A stretch of DNA of 64,000 nucleotides from NCBI RefSeq assembly GCF_000208745.1, contig NC_030852.1:26459471-26523470 (forward strand). The letters run 5' to 3'. Below, one piece after another: positions 25,564 through 38,546 of this stretch. Under the pieces are notes generated by a model. That model did not search any database. It saw nothing but the letters and a program-made list of their open reading frames with translations, and was not told the DNA's origin. Position 1 is the stretch's first letter; every line of letters starts with the position of its first letter. The translations under genes were made by a program, and so were the position numbers. Source of the stretch: Theobroma cacao. Its lineage: Eukaryota; Streptophyta; Magnoliopsida; Malvales; Malvaceae.

Positions 25564-28500
25564 ACGTGGGCAGGGGCTGTGCGCACCCTCCAGCGCACGT
25601 TAGCTAATGTTGCTTTCTTTATTTAATATTTTTTCCACTGTTCCCTCTAAGCCTATCCCTACCATGCACCTGGGGTGGTAGGGTACCCGCAACCTACAAT
25701 ATCTCGCTCTACAAAAAAAAAATATCGTATTGTATCTCGTTGAATTCTCGTCTCATTTCATTAGTTCAATTACATACCTTTTTTCTCGAGTAATTACTTT
25801 TTTTTTTGTCCTTTCTGGAGCTTAGCTCAAATAAAGGAGTGATTAGTGTAGGTTTAATAGCTTCCATTTCTACACCCTTTTAAATTTTAGCTTCCTTTTC
25901 CTTGAGTTCAAAAATCTTTGTCAAATTGTTGAATTCAAGGCATTGAACAAGATCCCCTCCTTAAAAAACACGTGGCCAAATTGATGATTATGCCATGATA
26001 CGGGAAGGAACTCCTCAAAGCACTCGTTGAAATGTAAATTTTTGGAATTATTTTAACATTCAATTTTATAGTTGCCTTTTGAATCCTGAATTTTTATTAA
26101 TTAAATGAAAATCTTATTTTTGATCTTATTTTCTTTATTAAATTTATTAAAATTTCTTATATAATGTTATTAATTAAAAGCAATTGTCATAATTTTTTGT
26201 GAAAGAGTCAAAGATTCAAAATCCATTAGCTATTTTTTCCATTTTTGTATTTTCTCACATGCACATAAAAACATAATAAAAATTTTCATCCATTATATGG
26301 AAATTTCCATACATTTTTAAAAGTGAATCCTTGTTAAAATTGATGGATGATCACGTAGCTCATATAGGTCACGTTTTAATTGTTGGAAAATAACTATCAT
26401 CAAGGCCCTACACCCCCTGTCATATGGTCGACAATAGAGAGGTAAAATCTCCCTCTTCTTTTTCTCAACAATAATTTTATAAAATTAATTAACTAAAACG
26501 AATTTTTTAAAAAAATGAGGAATAGTATTGCACATATCTCACGAGAAGTTTGAAAAAAAAAAACATTTACACAATGGGGGAAACGTTCAAGGAAAGATTG
26601 CGAGAAATTGAACGGCAAGTCACGTGTAAGCGCAAAGTGTCAGTGGGAGAGCAGGAGAAGTAAGTCAGTGGGTCCCACGTGTATTGTCTATTAGCAGTTG
26701 TGTATGGTCTGAAGCAACAAATGGAGGAATCTTTGTCCGGAAAAAAATAAATAAAAGTAAAAATACTTTCTTTTAATTATTAATTAATTTTATGGGAGCA
26801 TAATAACAACTGTTGTTTTTTGCCAGCAAAGGTGGTAGTAGTAAAAAACTTCCCATCCTTCGTGCTCTCACCAAAATGGATTGGGAAAATTTATGAGGGA
26901 CGTCTTGGGTTTCTTTTGTACATGAATTCATGGGGCAAAGACCGTACCTTCGATGTCGTTTTGGAATTTATAATAAACAAGGTTGTGGTGGCACATGGTT
27001 TGAGCCATGTTCTCAAGTATGAATAAGTTAGCTATGCCCATATCAGGAGAATTCGATGTGAGGGTTCACATACGCAAAATCACTTTGATTTATTGGGAAT
27101 ATGGTATGGTAAGTTGGTAACTCTGTTCTCTAGCTTTTACTGTATTTTTCAGCTTTTGAGATCTGTGCTTCTGACGTGTTTGTGATGGATTTAGTGTGGG
27201 CTCTCACCTGAAATTTGATAATCTTTTATTTTTAATTAAATGTTAATATTTAATTCTATTAAGAATAAAATTTTTGTTTTGTTTTTTAATCAAATTTCAG
27301 ATTTTTATTATTTTAAATATAAATTTATATTTAATGTATTATCAAAATACGAATTTTATATATTTTCAATAAATCAACTATTTCTGTCTTATTAATAATT
27401 AAATTTAAAAAATAAAAACTTTGAAAAAAAAAATTAAAAATTAATTATTTTAAAAAAATTTAAGTTTTTATATTTACACATTTACGACAGTATAATTAAA
27501 TGATGGGATATACATCGATAATATATTAAATATATCATTCAATTGAAGTACGTTGGAATTAACTACCGAATAAAATGCCGTAATGATTAGAACTAGTAAT
27601 CGTAGATTTAGACATCTATATGGAACTTGTAGAGTTTCAACATACGAAAATAGGACATTTAACAATGACCGGTCGACGTCACAGCATTTAGTTTAAAAAA
27701 CCAAAACCTATTAATGAAAGACATTCAATAGGTTTCCTACTATCATTGAAATGAGCATAGGTTTTTCAGGAACATATTGCATATATTTATCCATTTTCCT
27801 TTATTTTTCAATCTCTAATATCGTTATTCTTCTTTTATAATTATTTTCTTATCTTATCAAATTCTAGTACTCAAAATTCCATTCCACTTATTCAAACAAA
27901 CAATCAAGATGCTGTCATTTTGAATTGATGGACTTTAAGATATTTTATTTTCAAGAAATTTCATCCAAACACACTTTTAAACATCATGAAGAAAAGAATT
28001 TCGAGTTCCCTCGATAAGGGGTGATACTTAGAAGTATCAAATCTTGGGCTAACAATTAAATAAGTAATGGCTTGAAATTTATACTACTAGCTAGCATCTA
28101 CAACTGCCCAAAGCTTGATCTTTTGCATATGCTACTCCGTCTCAGAGATTATTGTATCACATAATCAAAAGTTAAATACAAAAAAAGAAAAAAAAAGATA
28201 AAGAAATAATTATTTATATTTTCTTAAGAAGTTAAATAGAAAGAGTAACAAAAGATGTTCGGAGAGGCAAAGCTTAGCTACACGCCTACCGTGAGAGATT
28301 GACATGTGACGCACCTTGGAAGTTTTAGGGCATGAACGTGCTCGTGCCTGGAAAAAAACCCAGCTTTTAATCAGTTAAAGAATGGTGACAAGTCAATGAG
28401 GCAAATAGGGGTAAAGAAAATATGCGTGATTTCTTATTCAATCCAAGTAAGCCTTCGTCCTTTGAAAACCAGCGATGCTATTTCCGGGCAAACATACAAA

Positions 28501-31416
28501 AGAGAAGTGGGACATTTAAGGAAATCCATGTAGTATTTATTGTCCATAATCACCTATGCATTCGTGTCTCTATGTTTTACCATGAATTTGCAACCAAATT
28601 GATATTTTCCCAAAGGAAGTAGTTCCCAACTTTGTTTTCTTTTTTTTTTTTAATTTGTTTTTGGTCAATTCCTATTTCCACTTTGTACACTAATTTCGTT
28701 TAAGTTAAAGAATGTGAAGCATTGAACTTGTAAAACAAATCAAAACCAAAAAACCAATTAACATCTTTTTTTTTTTTATTTGAGAAGGTGAAGAAAACGT
28801 GAAGCAGTGATTGTTTTTCCCCTCTGTTCTTTTGCTTTTGCTGATGAATGTGTTTGTTACAAGAGCATTGAAGTTGTCGAAAGTGATGGAAAATGTGAAG
28901 GTTTTATTAGTAATTACATTAGTCGTGTGTAGGTGGCCCTTCCCCCACTCAAATAATTAAAAGTATGTGGAGATGGAACCGGCGAGAGGAGTAAACTATT
29001 GAAACTTACGTCTGTTCTCCCAAAACAAACTGTTTCCATCTTTAGTTGAAGCCGCTGTTCTTTTCATTTTATTTTTGACATTTAGTCAAAGAAAGAGAGA
29101 GAGTGGAAAAAAATAGCATTTTCTTCATATATAAAAACAAATTGCGCTTGAAATTATTATTGTACATTTTAATCTAATAAATGGTTGAACTGTTTAACGA
29201 TCTTAGTCTGATGAAAAAGAAAAACATAGAAAATATCGGAGGAACAAGAGAGGGTGGTGGGTAAAACATGATACAGTAGAAAACAATAAGAAAAGCAGTA
29301 CTAGATAAAAAATAAGTGGCAGGAGGTGAAACATCGGCGTCGGTAAAGGGGCCTGCATATGGCAGCAGTAGCAGAGCAGAGACCCAGAAGGACAAACAGA
29401 CGGAGAATTCGTAAAAATATACCTCTACTAAACCCCAAAAAAAAAGTCAGCCTTTGACTGACAGGTGATGCGTGGGCGCGTGTTTCGTAATAATGTAGCA
29501 ATGTAAATGCACTGATGCAGGGGGAAAGAGAGGAAGAAAAAAAAAAGAAAATGAAAACGGAGAGTATGAATAAATAATAATACACTGGAGTGAGAACCGA
29601 GAGATGATGAGCTAGGAGCGAGAGTACTCTGTCTCTCTCTCTCTCTCCGCTGCTCTCCAGGGGAGCGGGCCCCACGACATGTCTCCTGTTTAGCTTACAC
29701 TAATCCAGGAAAGTGGGCCCAGGTTTCCTCTGCCTCCCCTCTCCTTGGCATCTTGGACAATCCCTTAATCCCTCTTCTCTCCAGTCTTGACCCCTAACCC
29801 ACAGACCAATCCCCTCTTGTCTCTCCCTCCTCCCTCTCTAGTCCCCCTCCTTAACCCCCCTCCTTTTTTTATTGTTTTTAATTTAATCAACTCTTTCTGA
29901 AGAAAAAAAATGGTTAACGTTTTCTCACCCTAATATGTTTAAACAAATTAATTTGATACAATACTTCCAAATTCTGCATTTTGGTGTTAAATCTTTTAAA
30001 GATAAAGTATTTTATGAAATGGTTGTTTCAGTTCTAAAATGTGTAAATACAATTTCACATATCAATTTATCTTAAAAATTATTTACATATTTATGCAAGT
30101 TGATATATTCAGATAAAAAATTTATAAAATCAGTGTCTCTTCTCTGTAAATATTAGCATTTTCATTCAATAGATGAAATTGATATAACTACTTATTATCT
30201 ATATTTTTATGTTAATTATGAATATTAATTGCTGAAAGTAATTCAGTTGGTAAAATTATTTAAAATTCAAGAACAATTATAGTTTCAAATATAGAACTAG
30301 AGATGAATATGTGTTTTACATTTTTTATAAAATTACTTTTTTTTCACATACCCAAAAAAAACTGTTCAATTTGAAAGAAAATACTCATTTTTCTTTTTAA
30401 ATAATTTATTCTCTTTCCCTCATATAATAGTTGTGCAAAATTCTAATTTCCACTTATTAAAGAGAATTTTGATAAATTTAACCCAGCTATTAAATTTTGT
30501 TTTATACGGAGGTTAAGTGGTTAACTTCAGAGGAGCTGATTCCAATGGTCCTATTATTCATCGCCATCATCATCTGCCACGTCATCGAGTCGGACCAACA
30601 ACGGCTACGGACTTGAAACGGGATTGCATTGCGGTTTTGGTTTTATATTTACATTGTTCTGTCTTTTTGATGGTAGTGGCGGATTTGAAATGGGAGTTGT
30701 ATGCAGTTTAAAGTTTAAAGAAACTGACAGGAAGCAACCGTCGTACGCCACGTGTTAGTCTTGTCAGTTTTTTGAGGACACGTGGGTCTCTGAGATAAAT
30801 GCCGGAAAGAAGCTGTGGACGGTACCTTAGGTTTGGTTACGTCTCATCACGATGGTTGCGTGACTTTGTTAGGTAGGGATGGGAACGTTACGGGCTTACG
30901 TCATCAACACCGTTATTCACGTCAGTTTTTAATCAAAACGAAATCCATCTTAAAATGAAAATCAAGATATTCAATATATACAAAAATAAAATTTTATTAC
31001 TCATCCTAAAGGATATTCAATATATACTCTTACTTAAATATAATAATTCATAAGTAAGATAATAATTTTAATGCATTAAAAAGCATATTTATTTAATTTA
31101 ATAACTAAAAAATTCTTAAAAATGTTTGTAAAACATTCTTTAAAAAAAATCAACAAAACTTTAGGAAGTTTAAAGTGTGAAAAAAGTGATAAATAATAAT
31201 GAAATAACCACGCGGAAAAGAGTCTTAGTATATTACAAAATAATGAAGGTGCTCTCATTGTTATCAACATCTTTGTGTTTAATGATAATTTAATGGAAAG
31301 TAAAACGAGATTAGGGAGTAAAATAGTGAGAATGTAGGCAATGGCAATCCTCATTGGTCAGAGGAAAGTTAAAGGAAAAGAGGGAAATGTGTTGGGGGGT
31401 TAGGCGTGAGAGTGAT

Positions 31417-31432
31417 GGGGGGGGCGGGGGGG
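31417..31432. repeat. G-rich run (G8-C-G7)
   Basis: A second G tract in the gene-free region, near other G clusters (GGGGGG at about 31394-31399). Similar to the run at 25544. No function can be assigned from sequence alone. Confidence 0.8.
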
Positions 31433-34400
31433 TGCATAACACCACCCAGGAATGATGTAGAGGGGGATAGAGGGACAGGAGAGTAATCTTTTTGATTAAT
31501 GGGGAGGGATGGGTTAATTAAATAGTTAATCATGGAATTATAAAGAGATTTAAGATATGGAGGGTGGCACATCTGCTCTGGGTTTTAGGATAATAATAAC
31601 AAAGCTGGGAAAAATTAAACCCTTTTCCGTAGTGTGCTTGTGGTGGGTGGGGGAAAGAAACCTTGGGAGTGGACCAGGTCATAAAGCATGGGAAAATTCT
31701 ACATCTCCGTGGACCCTGCAATTTGTTTTGCCTTTTTCTTTTTTAGTTTCTTTCGACTGGGGCCCTGTAATAAAGCTATCTCTCTCTCCCTCTTGTGTGG
31801 GCTACTAAAGCTCTCAATCTTGAGTCATAAACTGGTGCCAAGCAAGCACATTTTGATAATTTCCACTTTAGTTTTGTTTGGTTTGCATGTTATCACGAAG
31901 CATTTGAGTTTCCTCGTTTTCATGGCAATTTGAGCAACAATGTTTGACCAAGATTTACTGTATCATCTTTTGAGTGACAGCTACATTTTGCAAAAGGTTA
32001 CAAGTTTCTTTTGAAAAAACCAAATAAAAGTTGAATGATTTCAGATATATATACGTTGCATATTAGACTTTGGTGAAGATAGGGATATAAGGATAAGTGA
32101 TTAATCTATGTATATAAAGGGCAGACGGCAATAGTTTCATATTATATAATAAGAAATAATAATATGCGCCAACGCAGAAAACAAGTCTTCCAATATTCTC
32201 ACCAATATGCCATTTACAAGAATTCCTCGTAACACATATCACAAGGAATAAGTCATGCTGCTATACCTGAGTTCATATTGAACTCCATTTATCTTTATTT
32301 ACCTCATAAGTCAAGTTTTGATCATTTCCGTAGAATTATGGACCATCGTTTTCTACATTTTTCCATGCATTACATGTCAACTGCTATGACCCTTTAAAGT
32401 TACTGCCATTTGTCACCCCAGGCTAACATATATTCAAACAATCACGGCTACAAAATCAGAAAGTTACAGTATTACGGATTGCTTGGAAAATCTTTATCTT
32501 TAATTAAAGATCAAGATTATTAAAATCCCAAGCTTTGACCATGTAATTTATATTTATAATAAAAGAGTTAAAAAATTCACCGGCCATGAAAGCAGGATGT
32601 CATCCGTTTCCACCACCTCCTATAAGCTAGGGAAGTATGTATTTCGGGGAGGGGGAAGACTACTCTTGGTCTCAACTAAACTACATTATTTTTTGATGTA
32701 TAACGTAGTTTCAAACCTCATAATTAGGTAGATGATGTTTGATTAGTGGCGCCTGGCTCGACTAAATTAATTCAAATGATGATATGCTTAATTAATCATA
32801 AATTTTACACTTTTCTTTGAATAAATAGAGATGTGCCTAGTGGCCTAAAACCCACCATGTATGAAAGGTTTTGCTGGCTCTTTTGGTTTTGTCGTTATCA
32901 AACTCATCAACATGTATAATTATGATTCATTATCAATTAATCCAACAAAATCACTATCCTAATCCCTCATTTTCTTATGTTTTGACGAAAAGAAGTTGAG
33001 CTGGAAAACCAATCAATCAATTAATTATTTAATCCAAACGGTAACGTGTCTTTAATGTAGCAAATCACAATCTTCTCCTTTTTATATTCTAGTATTTCAG
33101 TTGGGGTGGCTAGAAAATGAGCTGCTTGCTTCCTAAATCGATGACGAAAATAATAGCTGTTCCTTGATAGAATCCTTTTTAAAGTCAAATTCTAACATTT
33201 ATTATACAAAAAATAATAAAAAATTTGCAATAATTCATGCAAAGGACAGCAGCATTGGTCAATATAAGCATCCGTATTCTCTTTCATTTCAATTTTATTA
33301 CTAATAATTTTCTTCCCATAATTAATAGGACGAAAGAAGTAGTAGGCATTTGGGTAACAAAAACTTTGGATAAGGTTTTGCTGCGAATGAGAACCGTGAA
33401 GTTCTTTTCAAAGATTGAGTCAAAAACGACAAAACCCCGTTTGCACGGGCTTCTAAATATCCAGATGAAACCGCATATTCTTCACTTACGAGATGCTTGG
33501 TATATTCCAAACCAAAATTGGTTTTGATTTTTTTTTTTGATTAAATAGACTAAGATGCCCTTTGATCGGGATAGGTTGTGTCACTTTTGTTGTTCCCCTT
33601 CTCCTTTCTATTTTGGGCAAAACCCCCCAAACATTCAAACATTTATATTACAACAGCGGGGGCAAGATAAGGTATATTTTCACTTGACCTTAACTTATAT
33701 CCTTAATCTTAACCAAATCCCACTTGATTGAGCAAAGCCATCAGATCAGCAAAGTGCAATGTTTTTGGTAGGTTTTAGGTCAAGTTCATAAATAGTGTTA
33801 TCCGGAATTGAAAGAAAATACAAAGCTACTAGGCACAATATATACATTACATAAAAGTCCAAAAAAAAAAAAACCTTTCATATTATACTTAGCTAAATTA
33901 TTTGTATTCATCCACGTGATAAATATGTGTGGACAGTTGAGACTATTATATGCTAATATTGGTGCCTTCTGACAAGTTTTCATCAACATAATGTGTCAAT
34001 GAACCAAATGAATACCGATTTAATTGCTGTAAAATATACCAGAGAGAATAATAAAACGATCATTATATTGAAATATAATGGAGTGGAGGGAAAAAAAAGG
34101 TACTGCGAAGAAATAGGACCCATGGGCATGAATCATGAATGGGTATCGACATCTTCTTCCAATTCAAAGTACAACAGTCTACACTCCAAAAACCACACAC
34201 CCCACCAAATGTCACATTTTCCATGTGTTTTTTCTTTTTTTTTTTATAGCGTAAGAGGTTGTTGAGGAGCTTTCCACCTATACAAATTGAAAAAAGCTGG
34301 TAAAAATTAAGTACTGAAAAATCAAAAGAGAGAAAAAAGGAGAAGATGTCAAGAAGATGAAGAACACCACATATAATAATTGCCCATGCTTTCTTGTCTT

Positions 34401-36486
34401 GTACACAAAATACCACAAGTTGTGTGCCACTTATGGGCCACTACACCATTATTTTATTTTTTTTTTAATTTTTAGGGTGAAAGATAAGTTTAACTACACC
34501 TCTCCTCCTTCCTAGGAAGGAAAGGCAAAAAAACAAAAAGACAAACTATTTTTTTTTCAAAGGACAACAAAACCTAGGACCAAGTCCATTAGTCCTAAAT
34601 CTTGTGATTAATTGTTGGTGCACCCTAACCATTCTTAATCTCACAATGTACAAACCTTAATTGGCCAAGGTAGGACAAAGAAACAAAGTTTTAAATATAA
34701 TACAGCTGCAACCAACTTGTGGAGTTGCTCATTCAAGAAGTACAAAACACTAATTAATTATGGGATTATAATGAAGATTAAGGGAAGGATGATGTTTTCT
34801 CAAACATATTAGCCATCTGTCTTTGTCAGCAAAGGCAACAACATGTCATTGATTATCGAAACATCTTATTGTTTTTCTTAATTAATCTTTCCATTTATCT
34901 AATTAATTAAAATCCCACCGTCCTATGCTTGTTGTTTACATTAAAACTTGTACGTAGGTGCCGGCTTAGCCTCCACCTTTTTTTTAAAAATTTTTTTGGG
35001 GTAATGGTATATCATGATCACCATTATAATATGCTTTAAATCACTCCAAACACAAAAATATAAAGCGCTTTGATTTGGGCAAAGGTTTGATCACGGGGGG
35101 CGTTTACCTCAATTCGTAAGATGTTTGCTTCTCTTTTTGAAGCAATTAATCAAAGCCGTCTCCCTCTTGGAGAGGGTTAATTTTGTTGCTAATCTATCTG
35201 GTTTGCTATTATATTTTTAATGAGAAAAAGAGTTGTATTTGGTCAATGTCTCAAGACAAGTGATTCCCTCTTCTGTGAACAATCAAAAACGAGAAGTGCT
35301 CCACAAACTATGATTAACAAAATATAATTAGTTTATTCTATTGGAAGTCAAATCGGAATAACCAATGGATTATGATATTAAAGAACTATACCGGATGGAA
35401 TGCAATTGAGGTTGTTTAGGTTAAATTCGTATGCTTTTTTTTATTACATTAATGAGATTTTGTTTGAATGATAAAGAAAATGTTATAATATTTTTAAATT
35501 TTAAATTGAAGCGGTATCATACGTGAATTTAGTATAATTTTTAATTAAAATTTATATTGATTTATTTAATTAGTTGATTTATTTATTGATTTTTTTCATG
35601 AACATAAAATGTATACATGAAAATTATTTGATTATAATTGTAAACTCATAAAACCATAATTAAATAAAAATCCAAACGCATATGTTGACAATTTCATTTT
35701 TCAGAAGATGGGCAAGCTCTCAAAGCAAGTGATAAGGTAACTAAATAAGCCTATAAGATATAGGTACATTTTAATGTGCAACAGCCTATAGGATATTTTG
35801 ATGGCGAAGAGGACAAGTACAAATTTCATTATTGCTATTAATATATGTATAGGGTTGCAAATAGATGAGGGGAAGCTAGATTTTTAGGGGGAAGAAGGCA
35901 GCCCCAGACGTTGAAAGAACATAGAGTAGCATCCCATACTGAAGGAAATATCATCAAAGGGTATGGTTTACTGGTTCAGTTTCTGGCTTATAATATTGGG
36001 TTTAATTAATATACTTAACTTGCTTGGAGATATTCACATGGTGCTGGTTGCCATCAAAGTTAATGCATGGACCATGAATAATTTCAGTGGGGGGAAAAAG
36101 ATGGTTACTTACTTCTTAGCCTAACAACAATTTCAGTTGTGGGTTTCTCCGGAAACAATAATTAATCTTTTTATTTTCATCAAATGACAGAACAGTAAGT
36201 GAAATGAGAAAGCAAAGCCACCATCCAGAGGCTTGAAAAGAAAGTAGTATTTCAAGATAAGAAATTGAAAAGAGGTTGGTTCTTGCCTGTTAAATTTAAA
36301 TAAAGATTAGGGTCTGCACTGGTTTTAACCTCGAATTGGTGTTTGGAATCCATTATAATTAGATAATGTAATTTTCTTTCAGTCGAAGTCATCTCCAAGG
36401 AGACAAAATCTCATGGAACCTTATCAACAGAAGTACCCATTGAAGATCATGCTCGGTCAAATAACTATATAGGGAAATCTTGCTTC

Positions 36487-36506
36487 ATATATATATATAT
36501 ATATAT
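36487..36506. repeat. (AT)n microsatellite
   Basis: About ten AT dinucleotide units in intergenic DNA. Confidence 0.9.
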
Positions 36507-36802
36507 AAAATAAAAATGGAACCCGGATAATGAAAAACAAGCTAAATCTTGTTAGGTGTGAGTCGGCCAATGCTCACATCAATCATCTTTTAGGGTTGAA
36601 TTGTTCTTCATGCATTATTTATTTATTTACACACACTTTCTTATAATTCCTTTCTGTCAAAGAATTTGGCTTCAACACGGCATTAAAAACTCGTACAAAA
36701 TGTGAACTCCCCTCTTCCTCCAAAATTCAATCACGTTGACATGGTGATCCAAATAGTTTCCCCCACAATGGCATGCCACAAACAAACGCAAGCCGCACTC
36801 AT

Positions 36803-36853
36803 ATAATATAATATAAATATAAATATAAATATAAATATAAATATAAATATATT
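36803..36853. repeat. (AAATAT)n minisatellite-like array
   Basis: About seven hexamer units of the AAATAT type, after two shorter ATAAT-like units. Intergenic. Confidence 0.88.
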
Positions 36854-38546
36854 TCTCCAACCAAAAAGCTGCTTAAACGACTTGTCCTGTTGATCTTTTT
36901 GCATAAACGGTGAGCCCTTTTATGGGTTTTATGATAGTAGCCAAAAATGATGTCCATCCTCCATCCCTCTCCTCTCAAAGTGTCTGAGCTGGCATCGAAA
37001 ATTCAGTTCTGTTTTAGGCGTTTTTTTTCTTGAAGCATAGAAAACACATATGTGGAAATAATAAAGACTTCTGTTTTGTCACATTAGCATTTGTGTTTGT
37101 TACAAGTCTGTCTTGTTTTTTTTTTTTTTCTTTCCTTTTTCCTTCTTTAAGACGCGTGGCGTGTAGTCCCCTCCCTTTCGTTAAATAGGGGACCAACCAC
37201 CACTCAAATATCCTCATCAATTAAGTATTCAAAGAAAAAAAAACTGACTATAGTCAATTCACCTTTTTTTTTTTTTTTGTTTTTCAAAGTTTAAGTCATG
37301 TCTACTTCTTGGTATACTTAAAAGACTTTGACAATTAAATTGTTACAACTTGGATATAATAGTTGGATCATTACCAATCTTAATAACAATTTAACCCCTC
37401 TTACTCCATTTTTGAGATTAAATGTTTATAGGTGTTTACTATAGGAAACTTAGGATTGAATTTACCCGCCCTTCAAGGAGCTTTAGCTTGATGTTTGGGA
37501 TCACTTTTTCCTCATCTTTAGTCTTGAAAGAAGATGTATGGCACTTACAGTTTCCAAAATTGAAGAGCAAGAAGAAACACAGGTTTCACTTTTCTACTTG
37601 CCTGGTTAATTGCATGCGAGAAGGTTAAACAGTATTAAAATACTTAAATATTTGACTCATTAATTGATGCATAATGTCTTATTTAGAGATTCCACTTCGA
37701 ATTTTTTTTTGCTTTAATTAAAAAAAAAAAGTGTGGGAAGTTTTCAATGGGCCCAAAATAATTGGGTTATAGAGTCATTTGATCCACTAGCTTTAGCGAT
37801 CAGAAATAGCCCATGGACCATACCGGTTCTCATGTTATCATTAAAGGCAAACGTTTTGTAGAGAATATTGGACCCCTATCTCTCCTTTTAAAGAGGTAAA
37901 AAGGGGTGGCAGGGACTGACCATGGTATAATGGCATACAATAGAGAGTAACTGGTCCCACCTTTCCCTCCCCACCACCTCAAGGACTAACCTGCCGTGGC
38001 TCAATTGGAGATTTTTCCCCGTATCAAACTACACCAGCCTAAATTATTTAAACTTTGTATAATTGACGCTTTATTGTTTTATTTCTTGGTTTTTGTTTTT
38101 TTTTAAAATTATTTCTTACAAAAAATAAAAAATGTAAATTAAACAGAATCTCAACTTAGCTTTCACCCCTGCCATACACTTGTTTTGCTTTAAAGAAGGC
38201 AAAAGGGAGAAAACAATGGACTACATTTAAGTAGCTAGATAGAATCTATGACCCAAAAGGTTGAGCCCACTTTACCAAAAAAGGGGGCGAATGGAGGGCT
38301 TTGTTGGATCCATGGGCATTTGAGACCCAAAAACATAGGCCTCAAACCCAGAAATGAGGCCCACGGCCCACCAGTGTGTGTCTCTCATTTCTAAACAATC
38401 TTCCTCCTCACTGTTTCCTTCCTTTTTTTTCCTCGGAAAGCCGCTGCTTTCTTTCTCCTTTTTTTTTTTTTGCAGACGAAAAGCGGATTTCCTTCCTGAA
38501 AATTCCCCCCCCCCTCCTTTTTTTTCCTCTTCGAAGACCTTCAACA

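Larger units (their letters stand above)
24555..38546. other. 14-kb stretch without a recognisable gene; ARF2 leader/promoter at one end, PPR promoter at the other
   Basis: The first about 400 bases (to about 24960) are CT-rich on the mRNA strand and look like the ARF2-like 5' leader. The rest is AT-rich with islands of GA/CT-rich and G-rich sequence (about 25440-25600, 29600-29870, 31380-31450). The scattered short frames (26820-27026, 29174-29675, 30517-30711, 31530-31933, 33237-33527, 34063-34416, 37014-37220) have no domain, no exon-like neighbours and no credible starts. I did not find tRNA or known microRNA sequences by eye, but hairpin-type genes cannot be excluded. The sequence just upstream of 38547 is T/C-rich and probably PPR leader. 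Confidence 0.5.

Noticed and set aside
26820..27026. 68-codon plus-strand frame in the gene-free block
   Set aside because: Begins at a non-ATG codon, no domain and no neighbouring exons.
38376..38546. 57-residue N-terminal extension of the PPR frame
   Set aside because: Phe/Pro-rich product of a T/C-rich leader; the ATG at 38547 has better context and starts a typical mitochondrial presequence.
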